Assembly (NCBI GenBank): GCA_039918615.1
Contig: JBDSHG010000121.1
Location: forward strand, 18,317-82,316
Reading direction: 5' to 3'
Source of the DNA: FEN-1250 sp039918615
GTDB lineage: Bacteria; Gemmatimonadota; Gemmatimonadetes; Gemmatimonadales; Gemmatimonadaceae
DNA length: 64,000 bases
The notes under the pieces are model-generated. The model was given only the letters and a program-made list of their open reading frames with translations, made no database searches and was not told the origin of the DNA. This document shows positions 1-14,297 of the stretch, one piece after another (the stretch's first letter is position 1; each line of letters opens with the position of its first letter). The translations under genes were made by a program, and so were the position numbers.

Positions 1-1417
1 GGATCATTTGCGTGGCCGACGCGGTTGAGAGTCGGGCGGTCGGTGATGCGGTAGGCGCCGTGCCGCCACTTCGCGATGCCGCCGACGAAGCGGAGCCTTC
101 CCGAAGCCCACACCTCGCCGTAACCGCGAATCATGTCGGCGTCGGGCCCAAGCTCGGAGCCGAGCGGCTGATCGAAGTTCTGGTAGACCTTCGAGTAGTC
201 GACCTGTCCGATATACGTGAAGCTGTCGATACGGCGGTACTGCACACCCACGGAGGTCGGGAGCACGATCGGGAGTGCATACGCCGCCTCGAGATTCCAG
301 CCGAGCTGATTCGGATAGTTTGCGCGGTCCTTCGAGTCGATCTGAATGTCATCGATGAGGAACTCGCCCGAGAGCGTCGCCTTGCCGACGGTGGCGCGCG
401 CGGCGAGGAAGCCGGTGAGGTTCGCGTCCCCTGCTCCGTTCTGACTCGTGTCGTGCTGCGTGACCTGGTAGATCATCAGCGGATTCAGATACGCGAGGTC
501 GACGGTGAAGCCCTGGCGCTGCACGACCGCCGTCTCGCCGATCGTCAGCTCGATCTTCTTCGTCGGGTGGTACGTCAGGCCATGTCCGAAGGCGAAGCGA
601 TGCCAGCGCTGCTGCGATATGCCGGCGGGGAGCACATCGGTGGTGGAATCGAGTAGCACATCGTTGATCGTCGCCGCGAATGCGCGCAGCTCGAACTTGT
701 TGAAGCGAAGCGAGAGCAGCAACCGATCGTAGGCGGGGCCGTTGGCCGAGAGCGCGATCGACTCGGTTCCGTCGCCGAGCCACGCCTCGCGCGCGCGCCC
801 GAGCGAGATGACCAGCTTGCTCACCTGCGCCGAGATGTACGCATCCTGAAAGCCGAGCACGCCGTGCGTATTGCGAAAGGGCGACTCGCGGATCGTCGGA
901 TCGTTGCGCACATCCGTCTCGCCGAACGCCTCGGTGACGAGCAGCAGGTGCGGACCACCGTCGAGCGTGAGACGAACGCGTCCGACGCCGACGACGGCGG
1001 GTTCGCCTGCATCGGTGGGGCGAACGTCCTGCCAGAGCGGGCGGAAGGTGCCGTTCTTCAGTCCCGTACCCTGCAGCGTTCCGGCGGCGCCGAAGGAAAG
1101 ACGGCTGCGCGATGTGTCGCGAGGGGCCGTCTCTTCCGGAAAGCGCATGCGCAGCGAGGAGAGCAACATCCCCGTACATGACGAATCGCTCTCGGCTGCC
1201 TTGATCGCCTTACGAATGTCGCCGACGAAGAAAGGGCGGAACTGCGACACGCGCGCCTCGGCGCATCCCTGGCGCATCAGACCATCGAGCTGCGTATAGG
1301 CGGGATCGGTGAGCGGGAGGCCGACCAGCGCGTGTTGCGCGAACGCGTTGACTGGCGCGGCGAGTGCGATTGCCATCGCGACTACGGGCGCGATCACACG
1401 CGCCAGAGTATTTCGCA

Positions 1418-1418
<1 letters not shown>
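1..1418 (-). CDS. Wzi-like capsule-assembly outer-membrane beta-barrel protein (3' end cut by window edge)
   Basis: The frame is open from an ATG at 1418 to the left edge, so the C-terminus is missing; about 472 residues are visible. It starts with a signal peptide (MRNTLARV, then a hydrophobic run ending at AFAQ), followed by alternating polar/aromatic strands typical of a porin-like barrel, with stretches such as FGHGLTYHPTKK and LAYLNPLMIYQVTQ that recall the Wzi/capsule-assembly family. Wzi proteins anchor or organise surface polysaccharide at the outer membrane. The ATG overlaps the stop of the upstream aminotransferase by one base (TAATG), so the two are translationally coupled. The sugar-nucleotide genes beside it support a role in surface glycan. 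A generic OM barrel cannot be excluded. Confidence 0.6.
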
Positions 1419-5785
<4,367 letters not shown>

Positions 5786-5802
<17 letters not shown>

Positions 5803-6742
5803 GTATGAGCTCTTCGAGTGTGGTGTCGAGCGAATGACGCGGGGCCCAGCCCGTTGCCGCGCGCACCTTCGCGGCACTGCCGACGAGCGCCGGCACATCC
5901 GCGGGGCGAACGAGCGCCGGGTCGGTCTGCAATTTCGCCTCTACTCCGGCGAGGGCAAGGATGCGGAGCGCCAGCGTTTTCATGTCGGTGCCGACGCCGC
6001 TCGCAATGTTGTACGCCTCGCCGGGCGTTCCGCGCTCCGCCAGTGCGATGTAGGCGCGCGCCACGTCTTCCACGTGCGAGAAATCGCGGACCGTGTCGGT
6101 ATTCCCCATCACGAGCGGCTTCGATGTCCCGCGCAACGCGACCGCGCGGCGCGCCAGCGCGGGGATTACGAAGTTCGGCGATTGGCCCGGGCCGGTGTGA
6201 TTGAAGGGGCGCACTGCGATCACGCGTACGCCGCCGGTGCGATGCGCCTCGAGCGCGAGTACCTCCTGCGCGGCCTTCGACGCGGCGTACACTCCCATCG
6301 GATGCTGACCGGCAGCTTCGTCGAGCGGCATCTCGGACGCATCGTGACGACCGTACTGCTCGCCGCTCCCGACGATCACCACGACGGGGTCGAGCGCCCC
6401 TGCGGCGCGCCGCGTGCGGAGATCGCCGAGGAGGCGGGCGGCCACGACGACGTTGACGTCGAGGGTGCCCGCGGGATCGGCGTTGGCGGAGGGAACGTGC
6501 GCGATCCCCGCGAGATGGAAGATCGCGTCGGGGCTGGTGGCGTCGAGCAGCTCGTGCACGGACGTCGACGCGCGAAGGTCACCCTGCCACCACTGCACCG
6601 ACTTCGTCGCCTCCCCATCGAGCGCGCCCGCGGGCATCGAGCCGTCGAGTCGCGCGCCCCACACATCGTAACCGGAATGCAGGAGCTCACGACAGAGCCA
6701 TTGGCCGGCGAATCCGGCGGCGCCGGTCACCAGCGCGCGCAC
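5786..6742 (-). CDS. rmd: GDP-6-deoxy-D-mannose reductase-like NAD(P)-dependent epimerase/reductase
   Basis: A 318-residue extended SDR protein with N-terminal Rossmann motif VTGAAGFAGQW and catalytic Y152-x3-K156 (VYAASKAAQE), plus SGEQYG at about 126-131 carrying the catalytic serine region. In the family, RMD reduces GDP-4-keto-6-deoxymannose made by Gmd to GDP-D-rhamnose; a GDP-L-fucose-type or simple epimerase role is the alternative. It lies one base downstream of gmd, which strongly supports acting on the Gmd product. The gene symbol rests on that context rather than on a diagnostic residue. Confidence 0.75.
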
Positions 6743-6743
6743 G

Positions 6744-7709
<966 letters not shown>

Positions 7710-7748
7710 CGGGACACGGTGGTGTAAGTGACGATGGCGGACATGAGA

Positions 7749-7776
7749 ACAGGGAGCCCGCCGAAGCGCTCCCTGT
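7749..7776 (-). terminator. Hairpin ending the ribosomal/rpoA operon
   Basis: A perfect 9-bp stem (ACAGGGAGC with GCTCCCTGT) around a 10-base loop, 25 bases past the rpmB stop. On the minus strand it is followed by TTCTCAT, a weak U-run. It probably separates the ribosomal operon from gmd. Confidence 0.6.
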
Positions 7777-7800
7777 CGTCAATGCTGAATGGTCGGACGA

Positions 7801-8013
7801 TCATGCGACGCGGGTCCCTCGCGGAGCGCGCTGGATCTTGCCTGCGCTGAGACAGCGCGTGCAGACCTTGATCTTGGTGATCTTGTCGTCGATCAGAATA
7901 CGTGCGACCTGGAGATTGGGCTTCCAGACGCGGCGCACCTTGTTGTTCGCGTGCGAGACGTTGTTCCCGAAGGACACGCCTTTCTTGCACACGTAGCACT
8001 CTTTCCCGGACAT
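7801..8013 (-). CDS. rpmB: 50S ribosomal protein L28
   Basis: A 70-residue L28 with the family start MSGKECYVCKKG and the basic RRVWKPNLQ segment. Four cysteines in two CxxC pairs (C6/C9 and C51/C54) mark the zinc-binding form of the protein. It is the last gene of the rpmJ-rpsM-rpsK-rpoA-rplQ-rpmB run, three bases after rplQ. Having rpmB at the end of the alpha operon differs from the common rpmB-rpmG arrangement. Confidence 0.97.
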   Translation of the reverse strand: MSGKECYVCKKGVSFGNNVSHANNKVRRVWKPNLQVARILIDDKITKIKVCTRCLSAGKIQRAPRGTRVA

Positions 8014-8016
8014 GCT

Positions 8017-8373
8017 CTAACCCTCGATCAGCTCGATACGCGCCATCTCGGCTCCGTCACCCTTGCGGTGACCGACCTTGAGAATGCGCGTATAGCCGCC
8101 ATTGCGCGTCGCGAACTTGACACCGACTTCCTGGAAGAGCTTGTCGGCGGTTTCGCGATGCTGGACGTGACGACCCGCGAGACGCCGCGCATGCAGCGTT
8201 CCGGTCTTCGCCTTGGTGATCAACTTCTCGATGAACGGCCGCAGCTCCTTGGCCTTGGCCTCCGTCGTCTCGATGGCGCCGCGCTCGATCAGTGACTTCG
8301 CGAGGCTGCGCATGAGCGCGAGCTTCTGCTCACTGGTGCGACGGAGCTGCCGTCCGGCCTTTCTGTGACGCAT
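8017..8373 (-). CDS. rplQ: 50S ribosomal protein L17
   Basis: 118 residues with the invariant L17 start MRHRKAGRQLRRTSEQ and the C-terminal GGYTRILKVGHRKGD motif. It is a large-subunit protein near the exit tunnel. It follows rpoA by six bases, in the standard rpoA-rplQ order. Length is normal for the family. Confidence 0.98.
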   Translation of the reverse strand: MRHRKAGRQLRRTSEQKLALMRSLAKSLIERGAIETTEAKAKELRPFIEKLITKAKTGTLHARRLAGRHVQHRETADKLFQEVGVKFATRNGGYTRILKVGHRKGDGAEMARIELIEG

Positions 8374-8379
8374 TGCAGT

Positions 8380-9444
8380 CTACTCCTCGTCGTCTGGCGC
8401 GGCAGCGGCGGCGCGACTGGGAGCCGTTCCCCAATCGGACACACGCACACCCTCGGCGCCGTCATCGTAGCGCATCCCGAAATTCAGACCTTCACGCTCG
8501 AGGAGATCCGCGATCTCCTGCAGCGACTTCTTGCCGAAATTCTTCACCTGGAGCATCTGCGCTTCCGTCTGGCGAACGAGATCGCCGAGGGTGCGGATGT
8601 CCGAGTTCTTGAGCGAGTTGACGGAGCGGACGGACAGCTCCAGCTCGTCGATCGGCGACTTGAACAGCTGCGACAGACGGAGGCCGTCTGCGGAGTGCTC
8701 ACCGTTCGAGGCGACCGAGCCCTGCGCGTGCGATCCGAAGTTGGCGAAGAACTGAAAGTGCGTCTGCGCCAGCGCGGCCGCATAGCTCACCGCTTCCTCG
8801 GGGGAGATCGTACCGTTCGTCTCGACGGTGAGCGTCAACCGGTCGTAATCGGTGCGCTGTCCGACGCGCGTCTCGGAGACCGAGAAGTTCGCACGACGTA
8901 CGGGGTTGTAGATCGAGTCGACGCGAACGAGATCCACCGGCAGACCGCGATCGAGCGGGTGCTGGTCGGCCTCGAGATAGCCACGTCCCTTGTTGACGTA
9001 CAGCTCGACGTTCAGCTCACGCTCGTCCTGGAGCGTGAACAGGTGGTGCCGCGGATCGCCGATGCGCACGACGCCGGACTGCTCGATGTCGCCTGCGGTG
9101 ACGGGACCCGCTTCCGTCTTGCGGATGCGGAGCACCGCCTCGTCGACGTCATCCGCGAGCTGCAGCGTGAGCGACTTGAGGTTGCCGATGATCTGGTGGA
9201 CGTCTTCAACGACGCCCGGGATCGTCTGATGCTCGTGCAGCACGCCATCGATGCGGAATGCCCACACACCGGAACCGCGCAGCGACGAGAGCAGCAGGCG
9301 ACGCATGGCGTTGCCCAGCGTATAGCCGAAGCCCCGCTCGAGCGGCTGCATCCGGAATTCGGCGACGTTGGGATTGTCTTCCCGCTTCGTCGCTTCGACG
9401 AGGGCTGGACGAACCAGCCCGGTGAGATCGATTGCCTGAACCAT
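8380..9444 (-). CDS. rpoA: DNA-directed RNA polymerase alpha subunit
   Basis: 354 residues. The N-terminal dimerisation domain carries FGYTLGNAMRRLLLSSL, the hallmark of RpoA. The C-terminal domain (SLKNSDIRTLGDLV and KNFGKKSLQEIADLL) contacts UP elements and activators. ATG at 9444 is preceded by GAGG ten bases upstream. A leader of about 170 bases with a hairpin separates it from rpsK, at the place where rpsD would sit in many bacteria, so rpoA may be expressed partly independently. Confidence 0.98.
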   Translation of the reverse strand: MVQAIDLTGLVRPALVEATKREDNPNVAEFRMQPLERGFGYTLGNAMRRLLLSSLRGSGVWAFRIDGVLHEHQTIPGVVEDVHQIIGNLKSLTLQLADDVDEAVLRIRKTEAGPVTAGDIEQSGVVRIGDPRHHLFTLQDERELNVELYVNKGRGYLEADQHPLDRGLPVDLVRVDSIYNPVRRANFSVSETRVGQRTDYDRLTLTVETNGTISPEEAVSYAAALAQTHFQFFANFGSHAQGSVASNGEHSADGLRLSQLFKSPIDELELSVRSVNSLKNSDIRTLGDLVRQTEAQMLQVKNFGKKSLQEIADLLEREGLNFGMRYDDGAEGVRVSDWGTAPSRAAAAAPDDEE

Positions 9445-9582
9445 GATTGAAAAATCCTCGAATTGGTCTCACCGGAAAAGCACCGGCGACGCTTCACCCC
9501 GCCCCTAATGCGCGGTGAACCCGTATGGGAATTAGGGTCCCGACCCAAATGGTGCGACTACGCAAACACGTACACCTGCAAA

Positions 9583-9606
9583 GAGCCGGGCGACTGGGCC
9601 CGGCTC
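9583..9606 (-). terminator. Hairpin between rpsK and rpoA (possible attenuator)
   Basis: A perfect 9-bp stem (GAGCCGGGC with GCCCGGCTC) around a 6-base loop, eight bases after the rpsK stop. On the minus strand it is followed by TTTGCAGG. The rest of the 169-base gap to rpoA shows no open frame. It could attenuate rpoA-rplQ-rpmB relative to the upstream ribosomal genes, or act as an mRNA-processing or protein-binding site. Confidence 0.5.
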
Positions 9607-9613
9607 TCGTGAC

Positions 9614-10006
9614 TCACACGCGACGGCGCTTCGGCGGACGGCACCCGTTGTGCGGAATCGGCGTGACATCCTTGATCGAGCGAACCTGCAGCCCCGCGGC
9701 GGCGAGCGCCTGGATCGCAGACTCGCGTCCGCTCCCCGGCCCCTGCACGCGCACGTGGACGCGCTTGAGCCCGAGCCCGAGCGCCTCGCGCGCGCACGCT
9801 TCGGCGGCGACGGTGGCGGCGAACGGCGTGGACTTCTTGCTGCCCTTGAAGCCCGCCTTTCCCGAAGATGCCCACGAGATCGTATTACCATGCATGTCGG
9901 TAATGGTGATCATCGTGTTGTTGAACGTCGCGTTGACGTGAGCGATCCCCTCGGGATCGACGACGCGCTTCGACTTCTTGGCCGAGCCGGTTTTTGCAGT
10001 TGCCAT
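9614..10006 (-). CDS. rpsK: 30S ribosomal protein S11
   Basis: 130 residues with S11 hallmarks: HVNATFNNTMITITD, the GFKGSKKSTPFAA stretch and the C-terminal IPHNGCRPPKRRRV. It lines the platform of the small subunit. The start is ATG at 10006 (MATAKTGSAKKSKR), fitting the family length; a longer in-frame extension is not conserved and would run into rpsM. In many bacteria rpsD follows; here rpoA follows after a hairpin. Confidence 0.97.
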   Translation of the reverse strand: MATAKTGSAKKSKRVVDPEGIAHVNATFNNTMITITDMHGNTISWASSGKAGFKGSKKSTPFAATVAAEACAREALGLGLKRVHVRVQGPGSGRESAIQALAAAGLQVRSIKDVTPIPHNGCRPPKRRRV

Positions 10007-10064
10007 GCGCTGGGTAGTGAGCTGAGGATAGAGCGGAAGGACGCGTCTCGCGTCCTTCCAGCGA

Positions 10065-10442
10065 TTACTTCGTGATCTTCTTCTTGCCGGCGATCGCGCG
10101 ACGCGGACCCTTCTTGGTGCGCGCGTTCGTGTGCGTCCGCTGGCCACGCACGGGGAGACCACGGCGATGACGAATGCCGCGATAGGAGCCGATATCCATC
10201 AGTCGCTTGATGTTCATCGCGACCTCGGTGCGCAGCGCGCCCTCGACACGATAGTCTTTCTCGATCGCCTGACGGAGGCGGTTCACATCCGCATCAGTGA
10301 GATCCTTGATGCGGAGGTCGGCACTGACTCCGGTGCTCTCGACGATACGGCGCGCGAGCTCGCGGCCGATACCGAAAATGTACGTGAGGCCGATCTCGAC
10401 CTTCTTGTCACGAGGGAGATCGACTCCTGCTATTCGCGCCAT
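10065..10442 (-). CDS. rpsM: 30S ribosomal protein S13
   Basis: 125 residues with MARIAGVDLPRDKKVEIGLTY-type N-terminus, the helix-two-turn-helix region, and the conserved YRGIRHRRGLPVRGQRTHTN segment ending in a basic tail. S13 sits in the head of the 30S subunit and contacts P-site tRNA. It follows rpmJ by three bases. Confidence 0.98.
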   Translation of the reverse strand: MARIAGVDLPRDKKVEIGLTYIFGIGRELARRIVESTGVSADLRIKDLTDADVNRLRQAIEKDYRVEGALRTEVAMNIKRLMDIGSYRGIRHRRGLPVRGQRTHTNARTKKGPRRAIAGKKKITK

Positions 10443-10445
10443 TCG

Positions 10446-10562
10446 TTAACCCTGCCGCTGCTTATGCTTCGGGTTGCGCTTACAAATGATGCGGGTCACG
10501 CCATTACGCTTGACCACTTTGCAATGCTCACAAATGGGCTTGACGCTGCTACGGACTTTCAC
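10446..10562 (-). CDS. rpmJ: 50S ribosomal protein L36
   Basis: A 38-residue protein translated from a GTG start at 10562: MKVRSSVKPICEHCKVV and so on to HKQRQG. The zinc ribbon ligands C11, C14, C27 and H33 are all present, so this is the zinc-binding form. A GGAG Shine-Dalgarno lies five to six bases before the GTG. It is the first gene of the operon; infA, often just upstream, is absent. Confidence 0.96.
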   Translation of the reverse strand: MKVRSSVKPICEHCKVVKRNGVTRIICKRNPKHKQRQG

Positions 10563-10607
10563 AAAAACACTCCGGTTGTGACGTAAAAATTTCCGGCCAA
10601 GTCTCGC

Positions 10608-10636
10608 AATATACCTGACTTAGCCATGCAAGGCAA
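10608..10636 (-). promoter_or_regulatory. Sigma-70-like promoter of the rpmJ-rpsM-rpsK-rpoA operon
   Basis: On the minus strand TTGCCT and TATATT are separated by 17 bases, and the predicted start lies about 40 bases before the rpmJ GTG. The spacing and position are ideal, but the match is by eye only. Confidence 0.55.
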
Positions 10637-10739
10637 GCGAGGGATTCGAGGTCTGGCCCCACTACGAGTTGATCGCCGACGCCCGCGTCCCGGTGCCAAC
10701 CGAAACAGACAGCCGACGAGCCCGTTTTCCGGAGCCGCG

Positions 10740-11429
10740 CTAGCCCGCGATCGCCCGCCGAACGGCGGCGAGCGCATCTCGAGGCTCCGCTGCCGCAGTC
10801 ACCGCACGCCCGACCACCAGATAGGTGGCTCCGGCGGCCACCGCGCTCTCCGGAGTCACTACGCGCGCCTGATCGTGCACATCCCCGCCTGCCAGCCGAA
10901 TCCCCGGGACCAGGAGCCGCAGGGTATTCCCGTACGTCGCGCGCACCATCGCCGCCTCGGCACCACTGCACACGATCCCGTGCGCGCCCGCTCCCCGCGC
11001 GATCTCCGCGAGCCGCATCACCTCGTCTTCCACCCTGGCCACCGGTCGGCCTAGCGCGTCACCCAGCGTCGCCGCAGAGAAGGAGGTGAGCACGGTTACG
11101 GCGAGCACCCCACAGGAATTCCCCGCTCCCTCGACCGCCGCCTCGAGCATCGCCCGTCCGCCCGACACGTGCACCGTCACCAGTCGTACATCCATGCGCG
11201 ACGCCACGCGCGCGGCTTGGCGCACCGTGGTGGGGATGTCGTGCCACTTGAGATCGAGGAAGACATCGCGCGACTCCGCGCGCATCCGCGAGACGAGCGC
11301 CGGGCCGGCGCCAGTGAACAGCTCGCTGCCTACCTTGACGAAGTCGGCTTCCGCTCCGAGCCGCTCGAGCAGAACCGCCGCTTCATCTGCATCGGGAACA
11401 TCGAGAGCGATAATCGCACGTGGCTTCAT
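10740..11429 (-). CDS. pyrF: Orotidine 5'-phosphate decarboxylase
   Basis: 229 residues catalysing the last step of UMP synthesis. The catalytic motif DLKWHDIPTTV (Asp-Lys-x-x-Asp) is clear, as is the N-terminal IIALDVPDADEA and the C-terminal phosphate-binding LLVPGIRL and YLVVGRAVT. The ATG at 11429 overlaps the pyrD stop by ATGA, indicating translational coupling. A longer frame upstream lies inside pyrD and was discarded. Confidence 0.96.
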   Translation of the reverse strand: MKPRAIIALDVPDADEAAVLLERLGAEADFVKVGSELFTGAGPALVSRMRAESRDVFLDLKWHDIPTTVRQAARVASRMDVRLVTVHVSGGRAMLEAAVEGAGNSCGVLAVTVLTSFSAATLGDALGRPVARVEDEVMRLAEIARGAGAHGIVCSGAEAAMVRATYGNTLRLLVPGIRLAGGDVHDQARVVTPESAVAAGATYLVVGRAVTAAAEPRDALAAVRRAIAG

Positions 11430-12355
11430 CGCACCCAATCTAATGTGCCGGTGAGCTCGCCAATCGCGCGCACGTCGTGCGAGCGGCACCACGCGTCGAG
11501 CTCGCGCACGACGCGCTCCGGCGCGCGCGGGTCGCGCAGCGCGGCGGTGCCCAGCGCTACGAGCGACGCGCCGGCGAGGAGATATTGCACCGCATCGGTG
11601 CCCCGCGAGATCCCCCCGACACCCACGATCGGCACCTGCACCGCGCGACTGACCAGCCACGTCGCACGTACGCCAACGGGGAGCAGCGCCGCGCCGCTCA
11701 TCCCGCCGGTGCCGAAGCCGAGCGCGGGACGACGCGTTTCCACATCGATCACGAGCCCGGGTATCGTGTTCACCAGCGAGATTGCATCGGCGCCCGCATC
11801 GACTGCGATCTTCGCGGCGCCCGCGATATCAGCAAGCGACGGGCTGAGCTTCACGAAGAGCGGGAGCCTCGTCGCCGCACGCGCCCCGCGCACGACGTCC
11901 GCCAGCGCGCGCGGATCCGCGCCGAACTCGAGGCCCCCGGCTCTCGTGTTCGGGCAGCTGACATTGAGCTCGAAGGCGGCGATGCCCTTCTCGCCCGCAA
12001 GCTCGTCCACGACGGTCGCGTAGTCCTCGACCAGGTCGCCGACCACGTTCACGATCACGCGCGCCCGCGAGAGATTCGCCGCGAGCCACGGAAGATCGTG
12101 CGCGCGCACATCCGCGACGCCGGGATTCGCGAGTCCGATCGCATTGAGCATTCCGCCGGGCGTGTCGACCACACGGAGTGGCGGCGCACCGTTGCGCGGC
12201 TTGATGCTCACCGCCTTCGTCACGATGCCGCCGAGCGCTTCGAGATCGATCACGCCGGAGATTTCGCGTCCGTACGCCGCCGTTCCCGAGGCGAGCAGAA
12301 CGGGATTCTGGAAGCGGATCCCCGCGACGTCGACGGCGAGGATGTCTGCGGTCAC
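11426..12355 (-). CDS. pyrD: Dihydroorotate dehydrogenase, class 1 (PyrD-B type catalytic subunit)
   Basis: 309 residues, an FMN TIM barrel that oxidises dihydroorotate to orotate. The active-site loop NVSCPNTRAGG carries the catalytic cysteine typical of class 1 enzymes, and FVKLSPSLADI holds the substrate lysine. Class 1B enzymes normally pair with the PyrK flavin/Fe-S subunit, which is not in this window. GTG at 12355 overlaps the amidase stop (GTGA). The coupling with pyrF is typical; the coupling with a cell-wall amidase is unusual. Confidence 0.94.
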   Translation of the reverse strand: MTADILAVDVAGIRFQNPVLLASGTAAYGREISGVIDLEALGGIVTKAVSIKPRNGAPPLRVVDTPGGMLNAIGLANPGVADVRAHDLPWLAANLSRARVIVNVVGDLVEDYATVVDELAGEKGIAAFELNVSCPNTRAGGLEFGADPRALADVVRGARAATRLPLFVKLSPSLADIAGAAKIAVDAGADAISLVNTIPGLVIDVETRRPALGFGTGGMSGAALLPVGVRATWLVSRAVQVPIVGVGGISRGTDAVQYLLAGASLVALGTAALRDPRAPERVVRELDAWCRSHDVRAIGELTGTLDWVR

Positions 12356-13560
12356 GGCGAGGTGCTGCCGAGCCTGCGCTCGTAGTTCTCGAGATACTCG
12401 TTCACGGCGGTCGCGATCGCGCTCGCAATCGCGCGCTGCCTCACCGGATTGGAGATGAAGCGCGCCTCCTCGGCGTTCGTCCCGAAGCCGATCTCCACGA
12501 GCACCGCGGGCATGTACGCCCTGACCAGCACCATGAACCCCGCCTGCTTCACGCCGCGGCTCGGTCCTTCCTCGACGGCGCCGAGACGGCGCTGGATGAT
12601 TTCCGCGAGCTCGCTCGACTCGCGCAGATGCTCGTTCTGCGCCATGTCCATCGTGATGAAGTTGAGCGGATCATCCTTGCCGCTCGACGGGCCGCCCTCG
12701 AAGTGCACCGATTCGTTTTCCATCTTCTCGACGCGCTTCGCATCCTCCGTCTTCGCCTCGGCGAGAAAGTACGTCTCGTAGCCGCGCGCGTCGGCCGGCT
12801 TCCTCCACGCGAGATTCGCGGCGTTCACGTGGATCGACACGAAGACATCGCCGTGGACGGCGTTCGCGATCTTCCCCTGATCGCCGAGGGTGATGAGCGT
12901 GTCGCGCGTGCGCGTCATCGTCACGCTCATTCCCCGCGCGCGCAGCGCGGTGTCGAGCTTCTGCGCGACTGCGAGCGTGATGTTCTTCTCGTAGATCGTC
13001 CAGCGGCTGCCGATCGGGCCGTGCATGCCGGTATCCGGGCCGCCGTGTCCGGCATCGACGACAATGCGGCGCTTGCGCGTTCGAGTACCCGGACGCGTCG
13101 GCGACGAACGCTTCTCCGCCACTCCGGATGCGGGGAGAATAGCGACGCTCGATGTCGCGGGCGATCCGGTGTAGCGAAGCTCGGCGCGGCCGGCATTATA
13201 CCGGAGCCGGTCCGACGCGGCGCGCGGGAGCAGCTCGGCCACGAGCTCGAAGGGGACGTGCAGATGTCCGTCGACGACGAAGGGCGCGGCCGCGAGAGGC
13301 ACGATCTGCCCGCTGATCTTCGCGTACGGAAGCTGGTCGCGGATCTCCATATCGACCCCCGCGACTTTCACCGCGAACCGTCCGTTGCCGAGGTCGGAGA
13401 TGTTGAGCGGCACGAGCGGCGCGAGACGCTCGAGCGAAATCGCCGCGCCGATGTTGGTCTCGACGAGCGGAACGATGCTTTCGCTCTCGCCGGCACGCAC
13501 CGACAGCACGGATGGCGTCGTCGCGGCGAGCTGCAGCGCGACGAGGACCGCTCCGATCAT
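12352..13560 (-). CDS. N-acetylmuramoyl-L-alanine amidase (Amidase_3)
   Basis: 402 residues with an N-terminal signal segment (MIGAVLVALQLAATTPS) and a beta-rich N-terminal domain of the AMIN/copper-amine-oxidase-like type, then an Amidase_3 catalytic domain from about residue 165. Zinc ligands are visible: His in VVDAGHGGPD, Glu in IYEKN, His in VSIHVNAAN; the catalytic glutamate is in VLVEIGFGTN. It cleaves the bond between MurNAc and the stem peptide during cell separation. It sits between smpB and pyrD, overlapping both by four bases. Confidence 0.92.
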   Translation of the reverse strand: MIGAVLVALQLAATTPSVLSVRAGESESIVPLVETNIGAAISLERLAPLVPLNISDLGNGRFAVKVAGVDMEIRDQLPYAKISGQIVPLAAAPFVVDGHLHVPFELVAELLPRAASDRLRYNAGRAELRYTGSPATSSVAILPASGVAEKRSSPTRPGTRTRKRRIVVDAGHGGPDTGMHGPIGSRWTIYEKNITLAVAQKLDTALRARGMSVTMTRTRDTLITLGDQGKIANAVHGDVFVSIHVNAANLAWRKPADARGYETYFLAEAKTEDAKRVEKMENESVHFEGGPSSGKDDPLNFITMDMAQNEHLRESSELAEIIQRRLGAVEEGPSRGVKQAGFMVLVRAYMPAVLVEIGFGTNAEEARFISNPVRQRAIASAIATAVNEYLENYERRLGSTSP

Positions 13561-14027
13561 CGAGCGCGCACCGCGCGCGCCATGTCGCGCTGATCCTCGC
13601 GCTTCTTCTCGTCCGCGCGTTTGTCGTGCAGCTTCTTTCCCTTGCCGAGGGCCAGCGTCACTTTCGCGACTCCGCGCTTGAAGTACATCTCGAGCGGGAC
13701 CAGCGTGAGCCCCTGGCGCTCGACTGCGCCAATGAGCTTGCGGATCTCCTTGCGATGCATGAGCAGCTTGCGCGTGCGCGTCGGCTCATGGTTGAAGCGG
13801 TTCCCCTGCTCGTATGGTGAGATGTGGAGATTGAGCAGGAAGACCTCTCCGTCGTTCAGAATCCCATAACTATCGGTGAGGTTTGCCTTTCCATCGCGAA
13901 GCGACTTGACCTCGGTCCCCGTCAGCACGATTCCGGCCTCCCACGCATCGATGATCTGATAGTCGTGACGGGCGCGCTTGTTTCGGGCAATGATCTTATG
14001 CCCGTCCTGCTCATCGTCTGTGGGCAT
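13557..14027 (-). CDS. smpB: SsrA-binding protein
   Basis: 156 residues of the tmRNA partner that rescues stalled ribosomes. It has the SmpB core: IARNKRARHDY, GIVLTGTEVKSLRDGK, NLHISPYEQGN and FKRGVAKVTLALGKGKKLHDKR. The stop overlaps the amidase ATG (ATGA). It is probably the first gene of the smpB-amidase-pyrD-pyrF run. No ssrA gene is seen nearby. Confidence 0.97.
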   Translation of the reverse strand: MPTDDEQDGHKIIARNKRARHDYQIIDAWEAGIVLTGTEVKSLRDGKANLTDSYGILNDGEVFLLNLHISPYEQGNRFNHEPTRTRKLLMHRKEIRKLIGAVERQGLTLVPLEMYFKRGVAKVTLALGKGKKLHDKRADEKKREDQRDMARAVRAR

Positions 14028-14132
14028 GGGTCGCTCTGTAGAGACTCGTGGCGGGGAGAGCGGTCACCGGACGCGCTCGCATCCCGCCCGTCGCAACTTA
14101 GATGTGACCGATGCGGCAAGCAACGGTGCGCG

Positions 14133-14161
14133 TTGACTTTGCCTCATCGTGCCCGTAGCTT
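14133..14161 (+). promoter_or_regulatory. Promoter of tRNA-Leu
   Basis: TTGACT and TAGCTT separated by 17 bases, placing the start about four bases before the mature tRNA. The -35 is near consensus and the -10 is moderate. Confidence 0.55.
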
Positions 14162-14171
14162 TTTCGCTCAC

Positions 14172-14256
<85 letters not shown>

Positions 14257-14263
14257 GTAGAGC

Positions 14264-14294
14264 AACGGGCGATCCGCGTAAGCGGTCGCCCGTT
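14264..14294 (+). terminator. Terminator hairpin after tRNA-Leu
   Basis: A 9-bp outer stem (AACGGGCGA with TCGCCCGTT) and a 4-bp inner stem (CCGC-GTAA-GCGG) with one bulged base, followed by CGTTC. It also lies just past the stop of the convergent minus-strand gene, so it may serve both directions. Confidence 0.6.
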
Positions 14295-14297
14295 CGT

